Source: Roseiconus nitratireducens
GTDB taxonomy: Bacteria > Planctomycetota > Planctomycetia > Pirellulales > Pirellulaceae
Assembly: GCF_008629675.1 (NCBI RefSeq)
Contig: NZ_VWOX01000001.1
Span: 682,001-746,000, forward strand
Direction of reading: 5' to 3'
DNA length: 64,000 nucleotides
Positions 36,024 to 44,064 of the stretch are shown here, piece by piece (position 1 is the stretch's first letter; every line of letters begins with the position of its first letter). The translations under genes were made by a program, and so were the position numbers. Under the pieces are notes generated by a model. It made no database searches. It worked only from the letters and a program-made list of their open reading frames with translations, and was not told the origin of the DNA.

Positions 36024-36090
36024 GTGGCGTAAGCTTCCAGCTTGCTATTAAGAACACGGACCTGAACGGCAAGCAGGATGCTTGCCCCAC
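36024..36090. repeat. AAGCTTCCAGCTT palindromic repeat between the dehydrogenase and rbsD
   Basis: GTGGCGTAAGCTTCCAGCTT begins at 36024 and pairs imperfectly with GCAAGCAGGATGCTTGCCCC (36069 onward). It is the same family as the elements at 38949, 41014 and, in half form, 37520. It lies in the 80-base gap between two genes of the cluster. Confidence 0.8.
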
Positions 36091-36094
36091 GGGT

Positions 36095-37300
36095 TCACTT
36101 CTTATGCGGAACGACTTCGATCTTGCAGCACTTATCGAAGTCGGTGACCAATCCAAAGTCCTTGACCAACTCGTCTAGGCTGAATCGATGTGTGATTAAC
36201 GAAGTGAAGTCGTAGCGATCTGATTGCTGCTCCAGCACCTTCAACACTGGGCGCCAATTCGTTCCACAATGGAAGACCGAATGAATGTGCAGGTTCTTCG
36301 AGTTGATGTGACGCATCACGTCCAGTGGAACCGTTTTCCCGAGGTCGACCCAGTTGCCGACTTCGATCACGGTCCCGCCTTTGCGAACCATTCGCAGCGC
36401 TTCGACGAACGCTTCTGGTTCCCCGGCTGATTCGATAACGAGGTCCGGCCCCACGCCTTCCGTCATGTCTTTCACGCGCTGAATCCGCTCTTCAACGTCG
36501 ACCTTAGCCGCGTTGATCGTTACGTCAGCGTACAACCCCTTGGCGATGCCGAGCCGCAGATCAGACAGATCCGTGGCAATCGACAATCCGGCACCCTGAA
36601 TCCGAGCCATTACGCCGTGAAGAATTCCCAGCGGTCCGTTGCCCAGCACGGCGACCGACATACCCGGTCCAAAACCCTCGTTGACCGGCGCAAATGGAAC
36701 GCTTGCGCGAGCCAAAGCATGGAAGGCTACCGCCATCTCTTCAACGAAAACCGCGACATCTGTCGCCATGGTTTCAGGAATCTTGAACAGATGTGTCCGC
36801 GGACGAAGAAACATGTACTCGCCAAAGCCGCCGCGAACGTGAGGTGCTACATCAGCGTTCGGATGCAGACCGTAAGCCTGTAGTTGGTTCTCGCAGGTTT
36901 TGTTGTTGTACTGATTGCGACAGTACCAGCACTCGCCACAGTTCACTTCGACCGCGATTGCCACACGGTCACCGGGCTTGAGTACTTGACCGTCATAGTC
37001 CATGACGCGAGCAGCGTTATCGCCGATCTCCTCGATCGTCGCGATGACTTCGTGACCGCCGATGTACGGATAAATCGACTTGCCGCGCAGTTCAGTCGCT
37101 TCGCCCTTGAAGATGTGCCTGTCAGTGCCGCAGATCCCCGACATGTCGACCTTCACGATCGCCGAGTCGTGATCCATCTTCGGGTATGGATAAGTCCGCA
37201 TCTCGGTTTTACCGGGTGCGGTCATACAAACGGCACGGACTTGAGTCGTTTTCCCCGGAGTTGACATCGTGACAGGTCGTTCTTCAGTTACTTGAGCCAT
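36095..37300 (-). CDS. Zinc-dependent alcohol dehydrogenase (MDR family)
   Basis: 401 residues, cytoplasmic medium-chain dehydrogenase. Catalytic zinc region SGICGTDRHIFKG and GGHEVIATIEEIG; structural zinc Cys cluster CGECWYCRNQYNNKTC; Rossmann nucleotide site VAVLGNGPLGILHG. It most resembles polyol or sugar-alcohol and threonine-dehydrogenase-like members. In this cluster it could oxidise an imported sugar or polyol, giving a route separate from the ribokinase one; the exact substrate cannot be read from sequence. It is flanked on both sides by members of the AAGCTTCCAGCTT repeat family. Confidence 0.86.
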   Translation of the reverse strand: MAQVTEERPVTMSTPGKTTQVRAVCMTAPGKTEMRTYPYPKMDHDSAIVKVDMSGICGTDRHIFKGEATELRGKSIYPYIGGHEVIATIEEIGDNAARVMDYDGQVLKPGDRVAIAVEVNCGECWYCRNQYNNKTCENQLQAYGLHPNADVAPHVRGGFGEYMFLRPRTHLFKIPETMATDVAVFVEEMAVAFHALARASVPFAPVNEGFGPGMSVAVLGNGPLGILHGVMARIQGAGLSIATDLSDLRLGIAKGLYADVTINAAKVDVEERIQRVKDMTEGVGPDLVIESAGEPEAFVEALRMVRKGGTVIEVGNWVDLGKTVPLDVMRHINSKNLHIHSVFHCGTNWRPVLKVLEQQSDRYDFTSLITHRFSLDELVKDFGLVTDFDKCCKIEVVPHKK

Positions 37301-37519
37301 GTGTTGAGCCTCGTTCGTTTCGGTCGGTACTGCGGTCCGTCGTTGTGGCTCGGACCCTCGCCAATTGGGATGTACGGTTGCAATTGTGACAGTAGTTTTT
37401 CGGAAAATCTTCCTGAATACTGATTAGTAATCACGGAATCATAAGGTGAGTAGGACTGGGAAATGCCGCTCACTGGCGGCGCGAACTCCTAGATTGCAAC
37501 CATGCTGATGACGAAAGCC

Positions 37520-37543
37520 CGGCAAGCAGGATACTTACCCCAC
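37520..37543. repeat. Half copy of the AAGCTTCCAGCTT repeat family
   Basis: GGCAAGCAGGATACTTACCC followed by CAC matches the right arm of the elements at 36068, 38997 and 41057. A left arm is at best badly degraded near 37470-37497. It sits just downstream of the DUF1593 paralog 3 stop in the 248-base gap before the dehydrogenase gene. Confidence 0.65.
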
Positions 37544-37548
37544 CGACA

Positions 37549-38934
37549 TCACTCGACAGGTTCGAACACGATTCTGCGGTAGCCAGAAAGGTTGTGCGTG
37601 CCGTCATCGCGGACCTCGCAGATCACATGAAATGTCTTTCCGGCTGAATCGGGCGGTATCGTGATTGTGGCTTTGCGGGAATTGCCACCCGAGATTTCCA
37701 CTGGCTTGTCGTACGTCCCGGCAGCCGACAGAACCCACCAGTGGAAGGTCAACTGGTCGCCATCGGGATCAGACGAACCAGAGGCATCGAGTGTGACCAT
37801 CGTCCCCGATGGAGACTTTCTGGTCAGGATGCTCAGCGACACATCACCGTCGATGACGACGACCGGGTTCCGATTGCCCGTTCCGTATTTGGCCCAGTCC
37901 ATACGCGCGGCGAAGTTGTTGAACGTGGCCGCATAGAAATGGTCTTCAAGCTTGCGGCAGATGCTGTACTGTGGGTCGCGGCAGTTGGTGAAGCAGGACG
38001 TCTCGTTGTCTTCGCCTTTCCCCCAGGCAAAGTAACCGCCCCAGCCGCCGTGAGTCGGCACGTTCGGATCATTTAGTCCGGTGGGCAGCAGGTGCAGGAA
38101 GGCGGGAGTATCGCCTTCGACACCGTACTTGTATTTCGGGTAGACGCTGCCCAGGTGTCCGTGACCTTGGATGTGCGTCTCATACTCCGACCAGTTCTTC
38201 TTGCCGGTTCCATTCTGGTACTTCCAGGCAGATTCGTCCCAGATGAAGAAGAGATCTCTTTCAAACTCACGTCGCAGCCATTGATGGGAACTGTCGCTAA
38301 ATGGCGTCTTCTGTTCGCGATCCTGATCCGTGATCGTGTAGACCCGCAGTTTGCTGAGGAACCTTTTCAGTTCGGCTTCGCTTCGATCCTGTTTGACTCG
38401 CCAGATCGCCTGTGCCAGCGTGTTGCCTCCGCCCCACACCGTGATCCACAAAGGACGCTCATCGTCTTCATCGGCTAGTTGGATGATCCATTCACTGCCC
38501 GGTGAATCGTTCCCTTCGCCAATGTGCTCCGCCCCACGTTTCTTGCTACCGAACATCGTCTGCTTGCGCAGGTACTCCGGGCTAGGCCAATAACCAATTG
38601 ACTGCCGCGTTTCGTCCTCCAAGTGTTTGGTTTGCTCAGATCGTTTGGCAAGATTGGTCAGGTCTTTTTCATAGGCATCGGTGGCGTTGTGGATCAACTG
38701 CATGAAGTCATCACGCGTCTTGTCGAGACTCCAACCCGTTGTAAATATAAGTCCTTCGATCTCGACGAGGTCTGCATGGACCATCAGTCGCACAAGGGAC
38801 TCGCTGTCATCAGTTTCCCAGGTCGACACATCCGTCAGAACCACAACGCGCGGCTTGAGTTGTTCCGCATGGCAATCTGCTGAATTGGAGGACAGAATCA
38901 CGATCGTCAGAATTGTGAGAGTGAAGTTTTTCAT
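37549..38934 (-). CDS. DUF1593/Sde182-like protein with PKD-like C-terminus, paralog 3
   Basis: 461 residues with signal peptide. Opening: RVVVLTDVSTWETDDSESLV, where the second Asp pair is kept (TDD) but the spacer differs from the other paralogs. Shared blocks: RPLWITVWGGGNTLAQAIW, KLRVYTITDQDRE, a GDTPAFLHLL block and HGGWGGYFAWG. The C-terminal PKD/Ig-like domain is present (SSDPDGDQLTFHW). Follows the ribokinase gene after 58 bases, and precedes the dehydrogenase by 248 bases. The differing region around the Asp cluster suggests a different substrate from paralog 2. Confidence 0.84.
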   Translation of the reverse strand: MKNFTLTILTIVILSSNSADCHAEQLKPRVVVLTDVSTWETDDSESLVRLMVHADLVEIEGLIFTTGWSLDKTRDDFMQLIHNATDAYEKDLTNLAKRSEQTKHLEDETRQSIGYWPSPEYLRKQTMFGSKKRGAEHIGEGNDSPGSEWIIQLADEDDERPLWITVWGGGNTLAQAIWRVKQDRSEAELKRFLSKLRVYTITDQDREQKTPFSDSSHQWLRREFERDLFFIWDESAWKYQNGTGKKNWSEYETHIQGHGHLGSVYPKYKYGVEGDTPAFLHLLPTGLNDPNVPTHGGWGGYFAWGKGEDNETSCFTNCRDPQYSICRKLEDHFYAATFNNFAARMDWAKYGTGNRNPVVVIDGDVSLSILTRKSPSGTMVTLDASGSSDPDGDQLTFHWWVLSAAGTYDKPVEISGGNSRKATITIPPDSAGKTFHVICEVRDDGTHNLSGYRRIVFEPVE

Positions 38935-38948
38935 GGGGTTTTGACCTT

Positions 38949-39019
38949 CGTGGCGTAAGCTTCCAGCTTGCGATGAGTATGGTTTCTATGGGTTACGGCA
39001 AGCTGGAAGCTTGTCCCAC
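38949..39019. repeat. AAGCTTCCAGCTT repeat that forms the ribokinase 3' end
   Basis: CGTGGCGTAAGCTTCCAGCT (38949 on) and GCAAGCTGGAAGCTTGTCCC (38998 on) form a long inverted repeat with a ~25-base loop. The right arm overlaps the last codons of the ribokinase gene, whose C-terminal residues VGQASSLP and nearby stop are read from the repeat. Confidence 0.85.
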
Positions 39020-39922
39020 TTTGTCGACTTCAGTGCGACGGGGAAAAGCGGCATGCGTGCCAATCCGCGTGACGGTCAGTGCTGCGACCACGCTGGCTCG
39101 GTGAGCAGATTCGCGGAGTGATCGGCCTTCGCACAATGAAACAGCCAACGCGGCAGCGAACGCGTCGCCAGCCCCCGTCGTGTCAACTGCGTCGACGTTC
39201 ACTGCGGGAATATGCACTGCCTCTGAGCCGTCCACGACGTATGCGCCTCCGCCTCCCATCGTGAGCGCAACCGACTTTACTCCGCGAGCGATTAGCACTT
39301 TGGCCGCTGCGTGCGCATCGTCGTGACTGTTCACCGCTCGGCCCGCCAGAACTTCGATCTCGGTCCTGTTGGGAACGCATACGTCACACAGTTCCAACAG
39401 TTCATCGGGAAGTGGGACGACTGGGGCCGGTGTGAGGACCGTCAACTTGCCCGCAGCCCGACCGATGCGGAACGCTTCCAGCGTGGCATCCAGTGGTGTC
39501 TCCAACTGACAGACCACAGCGTCAGCCCGCTCGATCGCTTTCGCAGCCTTCCTCACGTCCGCAGCTGACAATGAAGCGTTTGCGCCGGGGATCACGATGA
39601 TGCAGTTCTCTGCCTGATCATCGACGACGATGGCCGCTGTGCCGGTCGGGTTGTCGTTGTCCTGTCGGGTATAGTCTGTGTTGATGCCATCCGCCTGATA
39701 CTGGCGAATGGCTTCGGTTCCAAACGCATCATTGCCGACGCAGGCCACGAAAGTGACGTCCGCACCCAGCCTGGCCGCCGCCACCGCCTGATTCGCTCCC
39801 TTACCACCCATTCCCTGATGCAGGGAGTGACCCGTCAGCGTTTCGCCCCCCTGCGGAAATCGCGGCGTGCGAAACGTCAGATCAATGTTGGCCGAACCGA
39901 TGACACAGATGCTGGGCCTCAT
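38993..39922 (-). CDS. rbsK: Ribokinase (PfkB family)
   Basis: 309 residues from the ATG at 39922, chosen because it overlaps the preceding gene's stop by four bases (ATGA) and the family opens at once (ICVIGSANIDLTF). Substrate-binding block GGKGANQAVAAARLG; anion-hole and catalytic Asp block DTTGAGDAFAAALAVSL. It phosphorylates ribose or a related furanose at O5 in the cytoplasm. The C-terminal residues are read from an intergenic repeat. The coupling to DUF1593 paralog 4 links the hydrolase product to the kinase. Confidence 0.92.
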   Translation of the reverse strand: MRPSICVIGSANIDLTFRTPRFPQGGETLTGHSLHQGMGGKGANQAVAAARLGADVTFVACVGNDAFGTEAIRQYQADGINTDYTRQDNDNPTGTAAIVVDDQAENCIIVIPGANASLSAADVRKAAKAIERADAVVCQLETPLDATLEAFRIGRAAGKLTVLTPAPVVPLPDELLELCDVCVPNRTEIEVLAGRAVNSHDDAHAAAKVLIARGVKSVALTMGGGGAYVVDGSEAVHIPAVNVDAVDTTGAGDAFAAALAVSLCEGRSLRESAHRASVVAALTVTRIGTHAAFPRRTEVDKVGQASSLP

Positions 39923-40998
39923 TTCAACTTCGCTCCTGAATTGCTCACGCACCAGTCAGCACGCTCGGCAAACTCCTTCTGGAATTCTGCGCGCCATTTG
40001 GAAATCGACGGCGGACCTGGACCATCGACGAAGTGATTCTTCTCACCATCCTTCTTGAACTGCCCACCCCAGCTTTCCTGAGTCGGATCGTCGGGATCGT
40101 TCAAACCACGGTTAGCACTAACGAGCCACAGGAACGCCGGTGAGTCACCTTCGCAGACGCCGGTGCAGCCGATCCCTTCGTGGGGATACACATCACACAG
40201 TGGACCGTGTCCCCTGCGCACGTGCTCATTCAGCCAGGACAGATCAGAAACCGGGTCACGACCGCCGAACATCCCCTGGTAAGTCTTCGCCGAATGAATG
40301 ATGAACAGGCGCGGGAAGTTGTCCCGCAGCCAGTCGATAGTGCCATCCTGTGTCGCGATCTGATGGATACGAAGCTTGCTCAAAAACGTTGTCAACTCGG
40401 CAGGGGTGCGCGTTTGCTGAACCTTCCAGACCGCTTGCGCCACGACGCTGCAATCACCCCAGACACTGACGTAGACCGGTCGGGAATCCGGCTTGTCGAC
40501 GATTGCAATGAGGGCATCGGACGCTTCGCTATCTTGTCCCTCGCCGATGTTTGCGATCCCCTTCTTCCCCCACGTGCCACTGCGTCCCTCGAATGTGACA
40601 CCGCGTAATTTGTCTGGAGTTGGGTACAGCGGATCGTGCTGTGTCAGGTTCTCATAGACCAGTGCGTAACGATCAATCACATCCAGGATGTTCTGTTTTC
40701 GGGCGATATTGGCGAAAGTCCCCGCTGAGGCGATCAGTGCTTCAATGTCAAACTCATTGGCGTAAAGCAGAAAGCGGACCATCGACTGCATGTCATCCGG
40801 ATCGCTCTTCTGATCGTTGGGGACGTCACTCTCTTTCACGACTCCGATTGGGGGAAAGTCGGTGGTGACAACGACTCGGAGTCGCTTCGTGTTGCTGACG
40901 TGATTCGTATTTGTCTTGGCTATCCGCTCGTCCGCTGCGATTGCTACTCCGACCATTACAGCTGCGACCAACATCAATAGGATCAGGAATCTTTTCAT
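39919..40998 (-). CDS. DUF1593/Sde182-like protein without PKD domain, paralog 4
   Basis: 359 residues with signal peptide; the shortest paralog. The Asp cluster is split: VVVTTDFPPIGV, then about 12 inserted residues, then KSDPDDMQSMVRFLLYANEF. Shared blocks: RPVYVSVWGDCSVVAQAVW, KLRIHQIATQDGTIDWLR, and a CEGDSPAFLWLV block. It stops at the helix FQKEFAERADWCV, where paralogs 2, 3 and 5 go on into a PKD/Ig-like module. Its stop overlaps the ribokinase start. The insertion is next to the presumed metal site and may alter specificity. Confidence 0.82.
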   Translation of the reverse strand: MKRFLILLMLVAAVMVGVAIAADERIAKTNTNHVSNTKRLRVVVTTDFPPIGVVKESDVPNDQKSDPDDMQSMVRFLLYANEFDIEALIASAGTFANIARKQNILDVIDRYALVYENLTQHDPLYPTPDKLRGVTFEGRSGTWGKKGIANIGEGQDSEASDALIAIVDKPDSRPVYVSVWGDCSVVAQAVWKVQQTRTPAELTTFLSKLRIHQIATQDGTIDWLRDNFPRLFIIHSAKTYQGMFGGRDPVSDLSWLNEHVRRGHGPLCDVYPHEGIGCTGVCEGDSPAFLWLVSANRGLNDPDDPTQESWGGQFKKDGEKNHFVDGPGPPSISKWRAEFQKEFAERADWCVSNSGAKLK

Positions 40999-41013
40999 GA
41001 TGCGAAACTCACT

Positions 41014-41078
41014 GTGACGTGAAATTCCAGCTTGTGTTGCAGAATAAATTGAACTGGCAGGCAGGATGCCTACCCCAC
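41014..41078. repeat. Diverged AAGCTTCCAGCTT-family repeat between paralogs 5 and 4
   Basis: GTGACGTGAAATTCCAGCTT at 41014 and GGCAGGCAGGATGCCTACCC at 41057 match, with substitutions, the arms at 36024/36068 and 38949/38997. It fills the 81-base gap between the two hydrolase genes. Confidence 0.7.
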
Positions 41079-41079
41079 G

Positions 41080-42486
41080 TTATTGGATATTGCAGATGAT
41101 CCGTTGATAGGCAACGAGCGACGGCGTGCCGCTGTCGGTCACTTCGAGAATGATATGGATCTGTTTGCCGGGCTCGTTCGGAACTACGAAGCTTGCCTGA
41201 TCCTCGGACTCACTGCTAGCGATGGAAACAGCGGACTGCGCGGAGTCAGCTTCAACGTATTGCCACCAGAGAAAGTTCAATCTGTCGCCGTCGGGATCTG
41301 ATGCTTTGACGGTGAGTTCGACCGGTTCGCCTGGCTTCACGTCGCGCGTCAACTCGCCAGCAACCATGACCACGGGATGGTGATTGGCGGCTTGGAAATC
41401 CTTGACGCACCAGTCTGCTCGGGCGGCAAAGTCGTTCTGGATGGCATCAATCCAACGCCACTGAGGTTTGAGATACGCGGTCAGTTCCGCATCGTTGGGG
41501 ATTTCCTTCTTCAACCTGCTGCGTCCCCATGCTGAACCGGTATACCACCGGCCTTCGGGATATTGGTAGCCCGGCTCCGATACAGGATCGAGCCAGGTGT
41601 TCTCGCGGACCCTCACGAATCGCCCACCCCAGCCGCCCCATACCGGTGATTCATCGCTGCGCAGTCCGTTCGGGATCGTGTGCAGGAACGAGGGCGTATC
41701 CCCCTCAGACCGGAAACGTCCGTCTTCGTGCGCTTCGTATAGCGCAAGCAGAGGACCGCGGCTCCGCAGTAAATTCTGGTTCATCCATTCCGCCGAAAAG
41801 TAACGCTCCATGTCCCGAGGTATGGCCTTTCTCTGCTTGTCGTACGCCATGGCGAGGAACTGATCGGAGATGATGGTCTGGATGCCGTATTTGCCCCAGC
41901 GCGGCCGAATGTACTTTTGGTAAGTCTCATCCTGCTCCCAGATTAAATAGAAGCGGATCTTTCTCGCCACCTCGGCCATTCGTTCAAGGTGCTGCTCTTC
42001 GATCATCTTCAGTGCCCGTGCGATGGTGTTCGTCCCGCCCCACGCCTGAATCCAGATTGGACGAGGGTCTGACTCATCCAGCAGGACCTCGACGATCCGC
42101 TGCGAACCAGGGGTGATCTCGTCCATTTCCCCCTCTGCCTTCACGTTTCCGAGCAGAGTCCGGCTCTGAAGAAGCTCGGGTGTGGGATAACGCGGGTCGT
42201 GCTTGATCAAGTTTGGATAGACCTTTGCGTAGGCATTCAGGTACGGCTGGACCCAGCCATCGCCCGCCCAGCTACTTTTACCTTTCCAGTGGTATTGGGA
42301 GCTGGATAGGATGATGCCTTCGACGTCCCATTCGTTGGCATAGAGGAGAAACCGGACCATCGAGCATCGGTCGTCGATCTCCCCGTCGGTGGTGACAATG
42401 ACGCGCGGTTTTTCCGCAGCGATCAGATTAGCGGTCTGTCCGACTACTATCGATGCCAGCACCACGAGTCCCAGACGAACCTTCAT
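41080..42486 (-). CDS. DUF1593/Sde182-like protein with PKD-like C-terminus, paralog 5
   Basis: About 468 residues from the ATG at 42486, which directly precedes the signal peptide; a GTG at 42510 in the same frame would overlap the pectate-lyase stop. The Asp cluster is the shortest of the five (VIVTTDGEIDDRCSMVRF). Shared blocks: RPIWIQAWGGTNTIARAL, IRFYLIWEQDETYQKYIR, and [12 protein letters not shown] with VWGGWGGRFV. A PKD/Ig-like domain (SDPDGDRLNFLWW) ends the protein. Second gene of the cluster after the pectate lyase. Confidence 0.84.
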   Translation of the reverse strand: MKVRLGLVVLASIVVGQTANLIAAEKPRVIVTTDGEIDDRCSMVRFLLYANEWDVEGIILSSSQYHWKGKSSWAGDGWVQPYLNAYAKVYPNLIKHDPRYPTPELLQSRTLLGNVKAEGEMDEITPGSQRIVEVLLDESDPRPIWIQAWGGTNTIARALKMIEEQHLERMAEVARKIRFYLIWEQDETYQKYIRPRWGKYGIQTIISDQFLAMAYDKQRKAIPRDMERYFSAEWMNQNLLRSRGPLLALYEAHEDGRFRSEGDTPSFLHTIPNGLRSDESPVWGGWGGRFVRVRENTWLDPVSEPGYQYPEGRWYTGSAWGRSRLKKEIPNDAELTAYLKPQWRWIDAIQNDFAARADWCVKDFQAANHHPVVMVAGELTRDVKPGEPVELTVKASDPDGDRLNFLWWQYVEADSAQSAVSIASSESEDQASFVVPNEPGKQIHIILEVTDSGTPSLVAYQRIICNIQ

Positions 42487-42499
42487 GATGAGTTGCACA

Positions 42500-43903
42500 C
42501 TATTTGTCACGCGACATCTCCAGAGCGTTAATGTTGTTTTCGGGCTTCATGTAGTCGACGAACTGAGTTGGATCGGTACCGTTGAGATACTCCTCGACGT
42601 TCGTGTAGCCATCGCCATCTTTGTCCGACGAGTTATCACCCGCATTGTTCGCATTGAAGCCGTGCTTCCTTTCCCATTCGTCGGGCATGCCGTCGTTGTC
42701 CGAATCCTGTGGCGCCTCCGCAGATTGCAGTGTGGGCCAGCCCCCCACTTCATTCGGCGTAGTGATGATTCCGTTATTGCCGCGGGTCGCTGTGCCATTG
42801 CGAACTTCTTCAATGATGCGGGCATCGATCGAATCACGCTTGGGCAACGAGCAGCCTGCATGTTCAAGGACAGCCAGATACGCATCCTTAGCAGTTTGCT
42901 CACGAATGGGCATCGCCTCCCACGGCGATGCCAGCTTCGTAAAGGATTTGCCGTCAACGCCCAACCAATTGTTGGCGGTCACTCCGGGAGAACCGTCGAC
43001 ATAGTTTTTCGCCACATACCAACTTCCGAAATCGCCGTCGTCACGGGCCGAGGGATTGGCAATGCGGTCTCGTACATTGGATCGTGTGGCGGGCCCGGGT
43101 CTGTAGTAGTTGGCTACCAAGTTAATTGTCGAAAACTCGACAGGTGGTTGGCGCCGATCACCTTTTTGCTTCGCTTCGCCGCCGTAAGCGGTTTGATAGC
43201 CCCAGTTGAACAGCACGTTGTTGCGGTAATCGTTGTACCCACAACCCGATGCCCAACGTGGATTGCGACTGTCGTTGTGAGCGAAGAGGTTGTGGTGATA
43301 CGTGCCGTACTGATTGCCCCAGATGCCTCCGAAGCGATGTGATCCATCCGCCTTCGCACAAGCTTCTGTGATCATGCACCATTGAAGCGTGACGTTTTCG
43401 TTGTGATACAGAGAAAACACCTCGTCCGTGCTCCAACTGGCCGACACATGATCGATGATGATGCTTTTCCGGTATCGTCCGCCGATTGCGTCACCCTCGT
43501 GGTCTGTCCGCACGCGGATGTACCGAATGACGACATCGCTGGCGTCGATGCCGAGACTGCCTTTGATCGTGATCCCGTCACCAGGAGATGTCTGACCCGC
43601 GATCGTGATGTGATCGTTCCTGATCCTAATGTCGCCATCAATCGTTCCTCCAACCGTGAAGGTAACGATTCGCGGCCCCTCAGCTTCGCACGCGGCTCGA
43701 AGGCTGCCTGGACCCGAGGCATTCAAGTTGGTGACCGCAATCACTCGGCCGCCGCGACCACCGGTGGTCAGCGCGCCATACCCTTCCGCACCTGGAAACG
43801 CTGGCACACCGTTGGCATGAATCGGTTGCGACACCATCAACGAAAGGGCGATGGCGAAAATCCACGTCAGGGGAAAGTGCAATCGTGAGTTGTTGAGCAT
43901 CAT
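42500..43903 (-). CDS. Pectate-lyase-like secreted protein (PL1-type beta-helix) with C-terminal Ca-binding repeats
   Basis: About 467 residues from the ATG at 43903 (another ATG follows immediately), with AGAGAG upstream; the frame runs on to 44101 but enters the divergent promoter. A signal peptide leads into FPGAEGYGALTTGGRGG, then parallel beta-helix repeats such as DIRIRNDHITIAGQTSPG and the SIIIDHVSASWSTDE block, typical of PL1 pectate lyases from Bacteroidetes and Planctomycetes. The C-terminus has DSDNDGMPDEWE and DKDGDGYTNVEEYLNG, thrombospondin-type-3 or dockerin-like calcium loops. First gene of the leftward cluster; it should cut or open the polymer backbone. Confidence 0.86.
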   Translation of the reverse strand: MMLNNSRLHFPLTWIFAIALSLMVSQPIHANGVPAFPGAEGYGALTTGGRGGRVIAVTNLNASGPGSLRAACEAEGPRIVTFTVGGTIDGDIRIRNDHITIAGQTSPGDGITIKGSLGIDASDVVIRYIRVRTDHEGDAIGGRYRKSIIIDHVSASWSTDEVFSLYHNENVTLQWCMITEACAKADGSHRFGGIWGNQYGTYHHNLFAHNDSRNPRWASGCGYNDYRNNVLFNWGYQTAYGGEAKQKGDRRQPPVEFSTINLVANYYRPGPATRSNVRDRIANPSARDDGDFGSWYVAKNYVDGSPGVTANNWLGVDGKSFTKLASPWEAMPIREQTAKDAYLAVLEHAGCSLPKRDSIDARIIEEVRNGTATRGNNGIITTPNEVGGWPTLQSAEAPQDSDNDGMPDEWERKHGFNANNAGDNSSDKDGDGYTNVEEYLNGTDPTQFVDYMKPENNINALEMSRDK

Positions 43904-44064
43904 CTTGGTTCTCTCTGACTTAGCACCAACGCGGAACCGCCGGGGATGTTTTCCAAAATCCTCGATGGTTGCGATCGGCAAATGGGTAGTGAGTGGAATG
44001 GTAATCCTGACTTGACCGCAGTTCCTCCTGTTTTCGATGCGTAACTCACGGTATTCTAATAGGG
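43904..44064. promoter_or_regulatory. Divergent promoter region between the pectate lyase and the AraC-type regulator
   Basis: 160 bases separate the two divergent starts. No other gene is visible. Position makes it the likely control point for the whole 14-gene cluster. A TATTCT box lies at about 44052, just before the regulator start. I could not identify a clear AraC-type direct repeat by eye. Confidence 0.55.
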
